This document shows positions 1 to 8,271 of a DNA stretch of 15,949 nucleotides, piece after piece. The first letter of the stretch is position 1, and every line of letters begins with the position of its first letter. Both the position numbers and the translations under genes were made by a program. Source of the stretch: Collimonas sp. UBA1456 (lineage in GTDB: Bacteria > Pseudomonadota > Gammaproteobacteria > Burkholderiales > Burkholderiaceae_D); assembly GCA_002325825.1 (NCBI GenBank), contig DCSW01000094.1:2899-18847 (forward strand). Reading direction: 5' to 3'. The notes under the pieces were generated by a model, which had not been told where the DNA came from, searched no databases, and was given only the letters and a program-made list of their open reading frames with translations.

Positions 1-937
1 GCGCGATCGACGAATAGGCGATCAACTTCTTCATGTCGTTCTGCACCAGCGCCACCAGACCGATATAGATCACCGCAATCAACGATAAAATGATGATGAA
101 ATCGGCCAGATAATGGCTGGCATCAGGCGTGATCGGCAACGAGAAACGCAGAAAACCATAACCACCCAGCTTCAGCATGATCGCCGCCAACACCACGGAA
201 CCACCAGTAGACGCTTCCACATGGGCATCCGGCAACCAAGTATGCACCGGCCACATCGGCACCTTTACCGCAAACGCCATCAAGAACGCCATGAAAATCA
301 GAATCTGTTCCGTCATGCCCAACGGCAACTCATGCCAGATCAGGATGTCGAAGCTACCGCCCGATTGGAAGTACAGGTATAGCAAAGCAACCAGCATGGC
401 CAGCGAGCCCATCAGCGTATACAAAAAGAACTTGATCGCAGCATACACACGGTTGGCGCCGCCCCAGACACCGACGATGATGAACATCGGGATCAGCGTC
501 GCTTCAAAGAATACGTAAAACAGCATGCCGTCCAGTGCACAGAAAACCCCTAGCATCAGGCCCGAGAGGATCAGGAAGGCGCCCATGTATTGCGCCACCC
601 CCTTCTCGATCACTTGCCACGCTGCGACCACCACCAGTACAGTGATAAAGGCAGTCAGCGGGACGAACCACAACGATATGCCGTCGATGCCGAGGAAATA
701 ATTGATGTTGAAGCGATCAATCCAGGCAGCTTTCTCGACGAATTGCATGCCGTGGAACGCGTTGTCGAATTTTCGCAATACTGGCAACGTCACCATAAAA
801 CTGACCGCCGCACCCAGCAGCGACAGCCAGCGCACCAAAGTAGGATTGTCATCGCGACCAACTGCCAGCACGAGGATACCGAACGCGACCGGACACCAGA
901 TCGCGAGACTTAGAAGAGGAAAAGTTGACTGCAACAT
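1..937 (-). CDS. nuoM: NADH-quinone oxidoreductase subunit M (partial, runs off window)
   Basis: This is an antiporter-like membrane subunit of complex I that forms one proton channel of the membrane arm. The frame opens at ATG 937 and stays open to base 2, giving 312 codons; the rest lies beyond the window edge, against roughly 490-500 residues in the family. It begins MLQSTFPLLSLAIWCPVAFG. Several hydrophobic helices follow, then FYVFFEATLIPMF with the conserved helix-5 glutamate at about residue 145, FAVKVPMWPVHTWLPDAHVE with the conserved channel lysine at about 225, and KKLIAYSSIA at the cut end. It starts 41 bases after nuoL with no strong ribosome binding site. One oddity is EASTGGS at residues 241-247, where the family nearly always has EAPTGGS or EAPTAGS. 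Identity as NuoM rather than NuoL or NuoN is clear from these motifs and from gene order. Confidence 0.97.
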   Translation of the reverse strand, partial: MLQSTFPLLSLAIWCPVAFGILVLAVGRDDNPTLVRWLSLLGAAVSFMVTLPVLRKFDNAFHGMQFVEKAAWIDRFNINYFLGIDGISLWFVPLTAFITVLVVVAAWQVIEKGVAQYMGAFLILSGLMLGVFCALDGMLFYVFFEATLIPMFIIVGVWGGANRVYAAIKFFLYTLMGSLAMLVALLYLYFQSGGSFDILIWHELPLGMTEQILIFMAFLMAFAVKVPMWPVHTWLPDAHVEASTGGSVVLAAIMLKLGGYGFLRFSLPITPDASHYLADFIIILSLIAVIYIGLVALVQNDMKKLIAYSSIA

Positions 938-978
938 ATCTTATTATCGATCTACTTTACTGAGTTTGCTTCGCCAGC

Positions 979-3063
979 TTATTTGGAAAATGGAAATGGC
1001 ATGAACCAAACTAGGAAACTCAGCACGCCGATAATCATCACGAATGCGTAGTGATAGATGTATCCGGACTGCCAAAGACGGGTAATCTTCGAGAACCGGT
1101 TGATGGCTTTGACGCTGCCGTTGACTATCAGACCATCGATCAGACCACGATCGCCGACATTCCAAAGGCCGCGACCCAACACGCGGGCACCACCTGAGAA
1201 AACCACATCGTTGAACTTGTCCATATAGTATTTATTATCCAGCAAGGTAAAGATTGGGCCGGCCTTCTGCTTGATAGCTGCTGGCAAGCGCGGATTGACT
1301 ATATAGCAGTAATACGCAGACGCCACGCCGACAATCGCCAACCACAGCGGTGCTGAGCTGAAGGCATGCGCCACCATGCTGATCGGGCCATGAAAATGGT
1401 TGCACAATTCTTCCATCGCGTGGTGTGTTTCGTTGACAAAAATCACACCCCTGAAGAAGCTACCGAACAGCATAGGTTCGATCGCCAGAAAACCGATGAC
1501 AGCCGAAGGAATAGCCAGCATGATTAATGGGACAGTCACCACCCAAGGCGACTCATGAGGCCTCTGGCCCGGAACCAGCCCATGATGCGCATGCTCATTA
1601 TCTTCGTCATCATGATCATCATGGGCGCCGTCTGCATCCTTGGCAGCATAGGCATGAGCATTGTGACGACCGTCATGCGTCTTACCAAAACGCTCTTCGC
1701 CATGGAACACCATAAAATACATACGGAACGAATAGAAAGCGGTCACGAAGACGCTGGCAAGCACTGCAAAGTAAGCAAAATCGGATCCGAACAGCGTCGA
1801 TGCATGGGCCGCTTCGATGATGCTTTCCTTCGAATAGAAGCCAGAGAAGAACGGTGTTCCGATCAGCGCCAACGAGCCAATCAGCGAGGTTATCCAGGTG
1901 ATCGGCATGTACTTGCGCAGACCACCCATATTGCGCATGTCCTGATCGTGATGCAAGCCCATAATCACCGAACCGGCACCAAGGAACAGCAGAGCTTTGA
2001 AGAACGCATGCGTCATCAGGTGGAATACGGCTACCGAGTAGGCCGAAGCACCCAATGCCACGGTCATGTAGCCGAGCTGCGACAGGGTCGAGTAGGCGAC
2101 CACGCGCTTGATGTCGGTCTGGATGAAACCAAGGAAACCCATGAAGAATGCGGTAATCGAGCCGATGATCAGGATGAACGACAACGCGGTATCGGACAAT
2201 TCGAACAGCGGCGACATGCGGGTGACCATGAAGATCCCGGCGGTCACCATGGTTGCCGCGTGAATCAATGCGGAAATCGGAGTGGGACCTTCCATCGAAT
2301 CGGGCAACCAGACGTGCAGCGGGAACTGCGCCGACTTACCCATGGCGCCGATGAACAGGCAGATACAAGACACGGTCAACAGCATCCAATTGCTACCTGG
2401 TAAGGTCAACGTCGCCAGTATGCCCTTTTGCGCGAACACTTCGGCGTAGTTCATTGAACCGGAGTAAGCCAGCAGCAAACCTATACCGAGGATAAAACCA
2501 AAGTCGCCGACACGATTAACCAGGAAGGCTTTCATATTGGCGAAAATCGCGGGCGGTCGGGTGTACCAGAAACCGATCAGCAGATACGACACCAAGCCGA
2601 CAGCCTCCCAACCGAAAAACAGTTGTAGGAAGTTGTTGCTCATGACCAGCATCAACATCGAGAACGTGAACAGCGAGATATAGGCGAAGAAGCGATTATA
2701 ACCCTCATCGTCCTTCATGTAGCCGATGGTGTAGATATGCACCATCAATGACACGAAGGTCACCACGCACATCATCATCGCAGTCAGGCTATCGACCAGG
2801 AAGCCAATCTCCAACTTGATCTCGCCGACCGTCATCCAGGTGTACAGGGTGCCGTTGAACGTCGCGCCATCGATCACCTGCATCAAAGTCTGTACCGAAA
2901 GGATCAGCGCAATCAGCACACCGATTATGGTGACAGTATGCGACGTCTTGCGACCGATCAGGTTGCCGAAAAACTTGGTACCAAATAAGCCCGCAATAGC
3001 AGCGCCAATCAGAGGCGCCAACGGTACGGCAAGAAGTAGTTGTGGGTTAAGTTGCCCCGCCAT
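979..3063 (-). CDS. nuoL: NADH-quinone oxidoreductase subunit L
   Basis: This is the distal antiporter-like proton-pumping subunit of complex I, 694 residues. Visible motifs are the helix-5 glutamate in LQLFFGWEAVGLVSYLLIGF (E153), NRVGDFGF (D187), the lysine in MGKSAQFPLHVWLPDSMEGP (K243), PTPISALIHAATMV, THAFFKALLFLGAGSVIM, and FFSGFYSKE (K412). Roughly sixteen membrane helices are expected from the family, and the C-terminal region should supply the long lateral helix. At 694 residues it is about 80 longer than the E. coli protein. Part of the surplus is a loop at residues 463-494 made mostly of His, Asp, Glu and Ala. A good ribosome binding site (AAGG, 7 bases before the ATG) supports this start. 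It lies 111 bases after nuoK and 41 before nuoM. Confidence 0.98.
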   Translation of the reverse strand: MAGQLNPQLLLAVPLAPLIGAAIAGLFGTKFFGNLIGRKTSHTVTIIGVLIALILSVQTLMQVIDGATFNGTLYTWMTVGEIKLEIGFLVDSLTAMMMCVVTFVSLMVHIYTIGYMKDDEGYNRFFAYISLFTFSMLMLVMSNNFLQLFFGWEAVGLVSYLLIGFWYTRPPAIFANMKAFLVNRVGDFGFILGIGLLLAYSGSMNYAEVFAQKGILATLTLPGSNWMLLTVSCICLFIGAMGKSAQFPLHVWLPDSMEGPTPISALIHAATMVTAGIFMVTRMSPLFELSDTALSFILIIGSITAFFMGFLGFIQTDIKRVVAYSTLSQLGYMTVALGASAYSVAVFHLMTHAFFKALLFLGAGSVIMGLHHDQDMRNMGGLRKYMPITWITSLIGSLALIGTPFFSGFYSKESIIEAAHASTLFGSDFAYFAVLASVFVTAFYSFRMYFMVFHGEERFGKTHDGRHNAHAYAAKDADGAHDDHDDEDNEHAHHGLVPGQRPHESPWVVTVPLIMLAIPSAVIGFLAIEPMLFGSFFRGVIFVNETHHAMEELCNHFHGPISMVAHAFSSAPLWLAIVGVASAYYCYIVNPRLPAAIKQKAGPIFTLLDNKYYMDKFNDVVFSGGARVLGRGLWNVGDRGLIDGLIVNGSVKAINRFSKITRLWQSGYIYHYAFVMIIGVLSFLVWFMPFPFSK

Positions 3064-3174
3064 GACGAACCTTATCTTTATTCGTTGTTTGTTATCTGCG
3101 CGTTGTGCGCGAGCTTTTTACTCATTCTTTGCCTGCTCGTTTTCGCCATCCACGGCCTGCGGAAAAAAACATCG

Positions 3175-3483
3175 TCAGCCCTTCAGGCTGTTCAGATCTT
3201 CAACGTTGATGGTGCCAAGATTACGGAACAATGTCACCAGGATGGCAAGACCAATCGCCGATTCGGCAGCCGCTACGGTAAGGATAAAAAAAACGAAGAT
3301 CTGCCCCGCCGCATCACCTAGATAATACGAAAAAGCGATGAAGTTCATATTTACCGCCAACAGCATCAATTCGATTGCCATCAGCAATACGATCAAGTTC
3401 TTGCGGTTGAGAAGTATACCGACAATGCCGATCGCAAACAGGATCGCACCGAGAGTCAGGTGCTGAGCGAGCGAAAGTACCAT
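3175..3483 (-). CDS. nuoK: NADH-quinone oxidoreductase subunit K
   Basis: This is a small membrane subunit of complex I, 102 residues, which is the usual length, with three hydrophobic helices. The two buried glutamates needed for proton translocation in this family are present: E38 in LLMAIELMLLAVNMNF and E74 in AAAESAIGLAILV. The start follows AAGGAAGCAAT, a good ribosome binding site, 12 bases after the nuoJ stop. The two genes are therefore very likely translated from one message. A 111-base spacer separates it from nuoL. That spacer contains the nuoL ribosome binding site; I see no gene and no convincing promoter in it. Confidence 0.98.
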   Translation of the reverse strand: MVLSLAQHLTLGAILFAIGIVGILLNRKNLIVLLMAIELMLLAVNMNFIAFSYYLGDAAGQIFVFFILTVAAAESAIGLAILVTLFRNLGTINVEDLNSLKG

Positions 3484-3495
3484 ATTGCTTCCTTG

Positions 3496-4152
3496 TTATT
3501 TTTGTGGAGCCGCTGATACGGCCGGGGTGGTCGGATTGACTGACGTCACTGGCTTGACCTTGGATTCCGGCTTCATTTTGACCACACGAATCCGGTTGGC
3601 GCTCTTGACCTTGACAGCAGCGGCAGGCGAAAAATACTTGCTGTCCTTGCGGCGACGCAGCGTCAGCGCAACCGCAGCGACAATCGCCACCAGCAGGATG
3701 ACGGCGGCAATTTCAAACGCATAAACGTACTCGGTGTAGATTAGCTTACCCAGTTCCTTGGTGTTGCCGATGTTGGCCGAGACAGCAGGCACATCCGCAT
3801 CTGTACCCTGGAAACCGTGAAAAAAGACGGCGGCCATTTCGCCAATGATGATAGTACCAACTGTTGCAGCCAGTGAAGAATAACCCCAGAAGCCCTCGCG
3901 CATCTTGTCGAGGTTTATATCCAGCATCATAACCACAAACAAGAACAGCACCATCACGGCACCGACATACACCAGTACCAGAACGATAGAAAGGAATTCG
4001 GCCTTAAGCAGCATCCAGATGCCTGCTGCGGAGAAGAACGACAATATCAGGAACAGCGCAGAATGCACTGGATTTCGTGCAGTGATTACGCGCAGAGCGG
4101 CGATCACCAGTACCACCGAAAACACGTAGAACAAGAATGTCTTAAATCCCAT
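3496..4152 (-). CDS. nuoJ: NADH-quinone oxidoreductase subunit J
   Basis: This is a membrane subunit of complex I, 218 residues with five predicted helices. The family signature helix VLVLVYVGAVMVLFLFVVMM (about residues 57-76) contains the glycine-centred break that takes part in coupling. The last helix, about 144-165, ends in RRRKD. After it comes a tail of about 50 residues rich in Lys, Pro, Val, Ser and Thr (residues 169-218), which I would expect to lie outside the membrane. E. coli NuoJ is about 184 residues and lacks such a tail; longer versions may be common in Burkholderiales, which I could not check. Only a weak ribosome binding site (GAG, 5 bases before the ATG) is visible. The gene follows a 136-base spacer that carries a degenerate palindromic repeat, and is closely followed by nuoK. 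Confidence 0.97.
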   Translation of the reverse strand: MGFKTFLFYVFSVVLVIAALRVITARNPVHSALFLILSFFSAAGIWMLLKAEFLSIVLVLVYVGAVMVLFLFVVMMLDINLDKMREGFWGYSSLAATVGTIIIGEMAAVFFHGFQGTDADVPAVSANIGNTKELGKLIYTEYVYAFEIAAVILLVAIVAAVALTLRRRKDSKYFSPAAAVKVKSANRIRVVKMKPESKVKPVTSVNPTTPAVSAAPQK

Positions 4153-4208
4153 AATGGCTCAAAAAATCTGTTAAAAAACTTCATAAATCACTAAAATAAC
4201 TCTTATCA

Positions 4209-4280
4209 CGTCACTCCCGCGCATGTAGGAATCTATCATTCTAGTTAACAACCTGGACCCACGCTTGCGCGAGGATGACG
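4209..4280. repeat. Degenerate palindromic repeat between nuoI and nuoJ
   Basis: Two arms face each other. The left arm, CGTCACTCCCGCGC, pairs imperfectly with the reverse complement of the right arm, GCGCGAGGATGACG (11 of 14 positions). They enclose a longer imperfect palindrome containing GTAGGAATCTA on one side and CTGGACCCACGCTTG on the other. This matches the general style of dispersed intergenic repeats in beta- and gammaproteobacteria that start CGTCATTCCCGCG and contain GGGAATCCA; that link is from memory. It fills about half of the 136-base spacer between the nuoI stop and the nuoJ start. A related element lies between nuoF and nuoG. Confidence 0.65.
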
Positions 4281-4288
4281 ACAAATCA

Positions 4289-4777
4289 TTAGCGATATAC
4301 CGCATCCACAGCACGTGCCGCAGCAATCTCCGGTTCATAACGATCACCAATTGCCAACAGCATTTCCTTGGTGTAGTAGAGATCGCCGCGTTTTTCACCG
4401 TGGTATTCCAGGATGTGGGTCTCGACGATCGAATCGACCGGGCATGATTCTTCGCAGAATCCGCAGAAAATACATTTGGTCAGATCGATATCGTATCGAG
4501 TAGTACGGCGCGAGCCATCTTCACGCTGATCCGATTCAATCGTGATCGCCATCGCCGGGCATACCGCTTCGCACAGTTTACACGCGATACAGCGCTCTTC
4601 CCCATTCGGGTAACGACGCAGCGCATGCAGACCACGGAAACGCGGCGACTGCGGCGTCTTCTCTTCCGGGAATAGCACCGTAATCTTGCGTGCGAATAGG
4701 TAGCGGCCAGTCAACCGCATTCCCTTGAGAAGTTCCAGCAGCATTAAGCTGCCGAAAAAATCCTTTATCGCTTCCAT
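4289..4777 (-). CDS. nuoI: NADH-quinone oxidoreductase subunit I (two [4Fe-4S] clusters)
   Basis: This ferredoxin-like subunit of the connecting arm carries clusters N6a and N6b and passes electrons from NuoG to NuoB. It has 162 residues, the usual length for the mitochondrial-type form. Two complete CxxCxxCxxxCP motifs are visible: CIACKLCEAVCP (C63, C66, C69, C73) and CIFCGFCEESCP (C102, C105, C108, C112). The last Cys of each motif contributes to the opposite cluster, as is normal for two-cluster ferredoxins. The N-terminal 35 residues form a basic, amphipathic membrane-surface segment. It begins 18 bases after nuoH, with GGAAGG upstream as a somewhat distant ribosome binding site. Confidence 0.98.
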   Translation of the reverse strand: MEAIKDFFGSLMLLELLKGMRLTGRYLFARKITVLFPEEKTPQSPRFRGLHALRRYPNGEERCIACKLCEAVCPAMAITIESDQREDGSRRTTRYDIDLTKCIFCGFCEESCPVDSIVETHILEYHGEKRGDLYYTKEMLLAIGDRYEPEIAAARAVDAVYR

Positions 4778-4795
4778 TTGCTATAAAACCTTCCA

Positions 4796-5866
4796 TTACT
4801 TCCAGATATTCCATGGACTTTGGATCCAGGCGGCGACAATCACCAGGTACGCGAGAACCAGTGGGATAAACACTTTCCAGCCCAAGCGCATGATCTGGTC
4901 ATAGCGATAGCGCGGGAACGAAGCACGCACCCAGATAAATACCGACAACATAAAGAATGTCTTCGTGCCAAGCCAAATCCAGCCAGGAATCCAGTCCAGC
5001 ATCGACAACGGCGATGCCCAGCCGCCCATGAACAGCAACGCTGTCAGGATCGATATCAAAATCATGTTGGCATATTCAGCTAGAAAGAACATCGCGAACG
5101 ACATGCCAGAATATTCGATCATGTGACCGGCAACGATTTCCGATTCGCCTTCCACCACGTCGAACGGATGACGGTTAGTTTCGGCGATGCCAGAAATGAA
5201 ATAAATCAGGAACACAGGAAACAACGACAGCCAGTTCCATGACAAGAAGGCGAAGTCGTGATCATAGAAATAGCCCTTGCTTTGCGCCATCACGATATCT
5301 GTCAGATTTAGGCTGCCAGACACCATCAACACGATCACCAAAGCGAAGCCCATCACGATTTCGTAGGAAACCATCTGTGCTGAAGCACGCATGGCACCGA
5401 GGAAAGCATACTTGGAGTTGGATGCCCAGCCGGCGACGATCACGCCATACACTTCCATCGACGTAATCGCCATCACGAACAGCAAACCGGCGTTGACATC
5501 AGCAAGTACAGTCTCTGGGCCAAAAGGCACGACTGCCCAAGCAGCCAAAGCTGGCATAATGGTCATAATCGGAGCGATGAAGAACAATACCTTGTTAGCG
5601 CGTACCGGCAACGTAACTTCTTTCAGCAGCAGCTTAAGGGCGTCAGCGATCGGTTGCAGCAAACCGGCAGGACCCACGCGATTAGGACCCAGGCGGATAT
5701 GCATCCAGCCGATCAGCTTGCGCTCCCAGTACGTCATGTAGGCCACGCACAGCAACAACGGCACGACCACGCCGCTGATCTTGATCAAGTTCCAGATCAA
5801 CGGCCAGATGAAACCGAACCAGTCGGCACCGGTAGAATTGATGGTGGCGCTGAAATAATCCATCAT
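4796..5866 (-). CDS. nuoH: NADH-quinone oxidoreductase subunit H
   Basis: This membrane subunit anchors the peripheral arm and forms much of the quinone cavity. It has 356 residues and about eight helices. The family signature is clear: YWERKLIGWMHIRLGPNRVG (residues 46-65) followed by PAGLLQPIADALKLLLKE. The acidic segment NRHPFDVVEGESEIVAGHMI and EYSGMSFAMFFLAEYANM are also present and provide the charged residues of the quinone-site funnel. The ATG overlaps the nuoG stop as ATGA, which suggests coupled translation, and GGAG lies 6 bases upstream. A second ATG follows immediately (M-M-D), so the start could be one codon later. Confidence 0.98.
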   Translation of the reverse strand: MMDYFSATINSTGADWFGFIWPLIWNLIKISGVVVPLLLCVAYMTYWERKLIGWMHIRLGPNRVGPAGLLQPIADALKLLLKEVTLPVRANKVLFFIAPIMTIMPALAAWAVVPFGPETVLADVNAGLLFVMAITSMEVYGVIVAGWASNSKYAFLGAMRASAQMVSYEIVMGFALVIVLMVSGSLNLTDIVMAQSKGYFYDHDFAFLSWNWLSLFPVFLIYFISGIAETNRHPFDVVEGESEIVAGHMIEYSGMSFAMFFLAEYANMILISILTALLFMGGWASPLSMLDWIPGWIWLGTKTFFMLSVFIWVRASFPRYRYDQIMRLGWKVFIPLVLAYLVIVAAWIQSPWNIWK

Positions 5867-8205
5867 ACTTTCTCCACGACGATAGAACCAAACATCGCGC
5901 CCAATGCTGCAGTCGAAGCATGCGACGCAGCCACCCGCACCACGTTTTCTGGCAGCGTCGAATCAATCGCGGCTAGCAATGCAGCCGCGCCGTGCCCTTG
6001 TTTGAGGTTGACCAGATCGCCGGTGGCGATACACAATTTTGCTGCCAGCGCTGCCGACAACCATGCCTGCGGCGCCCGGCCGTCGACGGTCTTCTGTAGC
6101 GATGGCGCACGACGCACTACCGCATCAGCGAAATAAATCGGCACATCGGCAATCCGCTCCAACCCGCCATTAACCGCTCGGGAAGTAGCTTGCGGCTGCA
6201 AATCGGACCAGTTGTTCAAGCGTGCCTGCGAGTTAGCTTCAGTGACTTCGCCGATGCCAAGCACTTCATCGCGGATCGTTTCGGAGGTGTCGTAATCGAA
6301 ACCTGACAGGCCCAGCAAGTTACCCAACACGCGCAATACTTTCCATGCCGGACGAGCATCGCCGAGCGGCCTAACACTTCCGTTGAAGCTTTGAGCACGG
6401 CCTTCGCAGTTGACGAAGGTACCGGAAGTTTCGGTAAAAGGCGCAATCGGCAGGAGCACGTCGGCGTAATCGGCGCCGTGCTTGTAGGCCGACAACGCCA
6501 CCACCATCTCAGCCTTGTCCAATGCAGCACGAGCGACTTGCGGATCGAAGCTATCCAGCTCCGGTTCGGCGTTCAGCAATACATATGCTTTGTGCGGCTG
6601 CGCGAAACTCTGGTGTGCATTATGGCCCTTGCCAGCGGCCGGCAACGCGTTGGCCCAGTAGCCACCGACGGTATTGCCGGCTTCAGTCAGGTAACCGAAC
6701 TTAGCGCCGGTTTGTTCTGCAATCCATTGCGCCAATGCGTGTAGTTGCGACGCTTGTGGATGTTGCGCCGCTGCGTTGCCGAGGAAGACGCCCTTGGCTT
6801 CACCAGCCAGCAAGCTAGCTACAGTTTGCTTGGCAGCAGCTGATGTCTCGACATTCTCGAATCCAACTGGAACAGCAACGCTCTTGGCTTGCGCCACAGC
6901 GACCGCGACTTGTGCCAGCGATGCCAACCAGGCTGACGGTGCAGCGATAATCTTGTTCGCAACCGGCATCAACAGATCGTCGTCAGTCGCGTGCAGGATA
7001 CTCAACTGCGCACCGCGTTTGACACTCAGGCGCAGGCGTGCCGACAGCAAAGGATGATCCTTGCGCAGAAACGAACCGATGACGAAGGCGCGATTCAGCT
7101 GCGCGAATTCATTGATCGACATACCCAGCCATGGCGTAACTCTGCCATCCAGTGCGAAGTCGGACTGACGCAAACGGAAATCGATGTTTTCGGAACCCAG
7201 GCCGCGCACCACTTTCTGCAGCAACGACAGTTCTTCCAGCGTCGAGTAAGGCGTACCCAGCGCAGCAATCGCATCGGCGCCATGTTCGTGGCGGATGTTG
7301 CGTAAGCCATGCGCGACATATTCCAGCGCAGTTTGCCATTCGACTTCCCGCCACTTGCCATCTTGCTTGAGCATCGGCTTGGTCAGACGCTCGGCGCTAT
7401 TTAAACCTTCATAGGCGAAGCGATCCTTGTCCGACAGCCAGCATTCGTTGACGTCGTTGTTTTCCAGCGGCAGTACACGCATCACCTTGCCGGCTTTGAC
7501 TTGCACCACCAGGTTGGCACCCAGTCCATCATGCGGGCTGATCGATTTGCGGCGTGACAATTCCCAGGTACGGGCGCTGTAGCGGAACGGCTTGGAGGTC
7601 AGTGCACCGACTGGACACAGATCGATCATATTGCCGGACAATTCGGAATTGACGGTCTTGCCGATGAAAGTCGTGATCTCGGAGTGTTCGCCGCGACCAA
7701 CCATACCGAATTCCATCACGCCGGCAATTTCCTGGCCGAAGCGAACGCAGCGGGTGCATTGGATGCAACGGCTCATTTCCTGCATAGAGATCAACGGACC
7801 AGCTTCTTTCGGCGCGACCACACGCTTTTTTTCTTCGTAACGGGACGAAGATTTGCCGTAGCCCATCGCCAAATCCTGCAACTGGCACTCGCCGCCTTGA
7901 TCACAGATCGGACAATCGAGCGGGTGGTTGATCAACAGGAATTCCATCACGCTCTTCTGCGCGGTAGTTGCCTTGTCGCTGGCGGTACGAACGATCATGC
8001 TGGCAGTTACCGGCGTGGCGCAGGCCGGCAAGGCCTTAGGTGCTTTTTCCACCTCGACCAGGCACATGCGGCAGTTGGCAGCGATGGAGAGCTTTTTATG
8101 ATAGCAGAAATGCGGAATATATGTGCCAATCTTGTTGGCAGCATCCATTATCATGCTTCCCTCTTGGACTTCCACTTTCTTGCCGTCTATTTCGATTTCA
8201 ACCAT
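5863..8205 (-). CDS. nuoG: NADH-quinone oxidoreductase subunit G (iron-sulfur, molybdopterin-oxidoreductase fold)
   Basis: This is the large iron-sulfur subunit of the NADH-oxidising module, 780 residues. The N-terminal ferredoxin domain has [2Fe-2S] ligands C34, C45, C48 and C62. The His-Cys3 motif for N5 is H94, C98, C101, C107 within HPLDCPICDQGGEC, and N4 has C147, C150, C153 and C197. A molybdopterin-oxidoreductase-like domain that holds no cofactor in this family occupies the rest. The four cysteines that bind the extra cluster N7 in E. coli are absent: residues 205-260 contain only C255. The protein therefore resembles the mitochondrial form. Upstream is a 159-base spacer with a degenerate palindrome. 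The ribosome binding site is weak (A-rich), and the 3' end overlaps nuoH by four bases. Confidence 0.98.
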   Translation of the reverse strand: MVEIEIDGKKVEVQEGSMIMDAANKIGTYIPHFCYHKKLSIAANCRMCLVEVEKAPKALPACATPVTASMIVRTASDKATTAQKSVMEFLLINHPLDCPICDQGGECQLQDLAMGYGKSSSRYEEKKRVVAPKEAGPLISMQEMSRCIQCTRCVRFGQEIAGVMEFGMVGRGEHSEITTFIGKTVNSELSGNMIDLCPVGALTSKPFRYSARTWELSRRKSISPHDGLGANLVVQVKAGKVMRVLPLENNDVNECWLSDKDRFAYEGLNSAERLTKPMLKQDGKWREVEWQTALEYVAHGLRNIRHEHGADAIAALGTPYSTLEELSLLQKVVRGLGSENIDFRLRQSDFALDGRVTPWLGMSINEFAQLNRAFVIGSFLRKDHPLLSARLRLSVKRGAQLSILHATDDDLLMPVANKIIAAPSAWLASLAQVAVAVAQAKSVAVPVGFENVETSAAAKQTVASLLAGEAKGVFLGNAAAQHPQASQLHALAQWIAEQTGAKFGYLTEAGNTVGGYWANALPAAGKGHNAHQSFAQPHKAYVLLNAEPELDSFDPQVARAALDKAEMVVALSAYKHGADYADVLLPIAPFTETSGTFVNCEGRAQSFNGSVRPLGDARPAWKVLRVLGNLLGLSGFDYDTSETIRDEVLGIGEVTEANSQARLNNWSDLQPQATSRAVNGGLERIADVPIYFADAVVRRAPSLQKTVDGRAPQAWLSAALAAKLCIATGDLVNLKQGHGAAALLAAIDSTLPENVVRVAASHASTAALGAMFGSIVVEKV

Positions 8206-8271
8206 GACTTTTGCTTTTCTTGCCTAAGTGTTTCAAGCACTGTTTGCGCTGTACTCTACATAAACCTACAT

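Noticed and set aside
162..177. NuoF signature with Tyr at the second position (GYGAYICGEE)
   Set aside because: It departs from the textbook pattern, but I recall aromatic residues there in Burkholderiales, so it is probably normal. The coordinates given are protein residues; the codons lie near 9132-9177.
1555..2403. 282-codon open frame on the plus strand
   Set aside because: It lies fully antisense inside nuoL. Its composition (many His, Arg and Gln) is what the reverse of a membrane-protein gene gives, and nothing in it resembles a known family.
3095..3130. GCGC-GTTGT-GCGC followed by GAGCTTTTT on the plus strand, terminator-like
   Set aside because: The stem has only four pairs, sits on the strand opposite to all genes, and has no plus-strand gene upstream to terminate.
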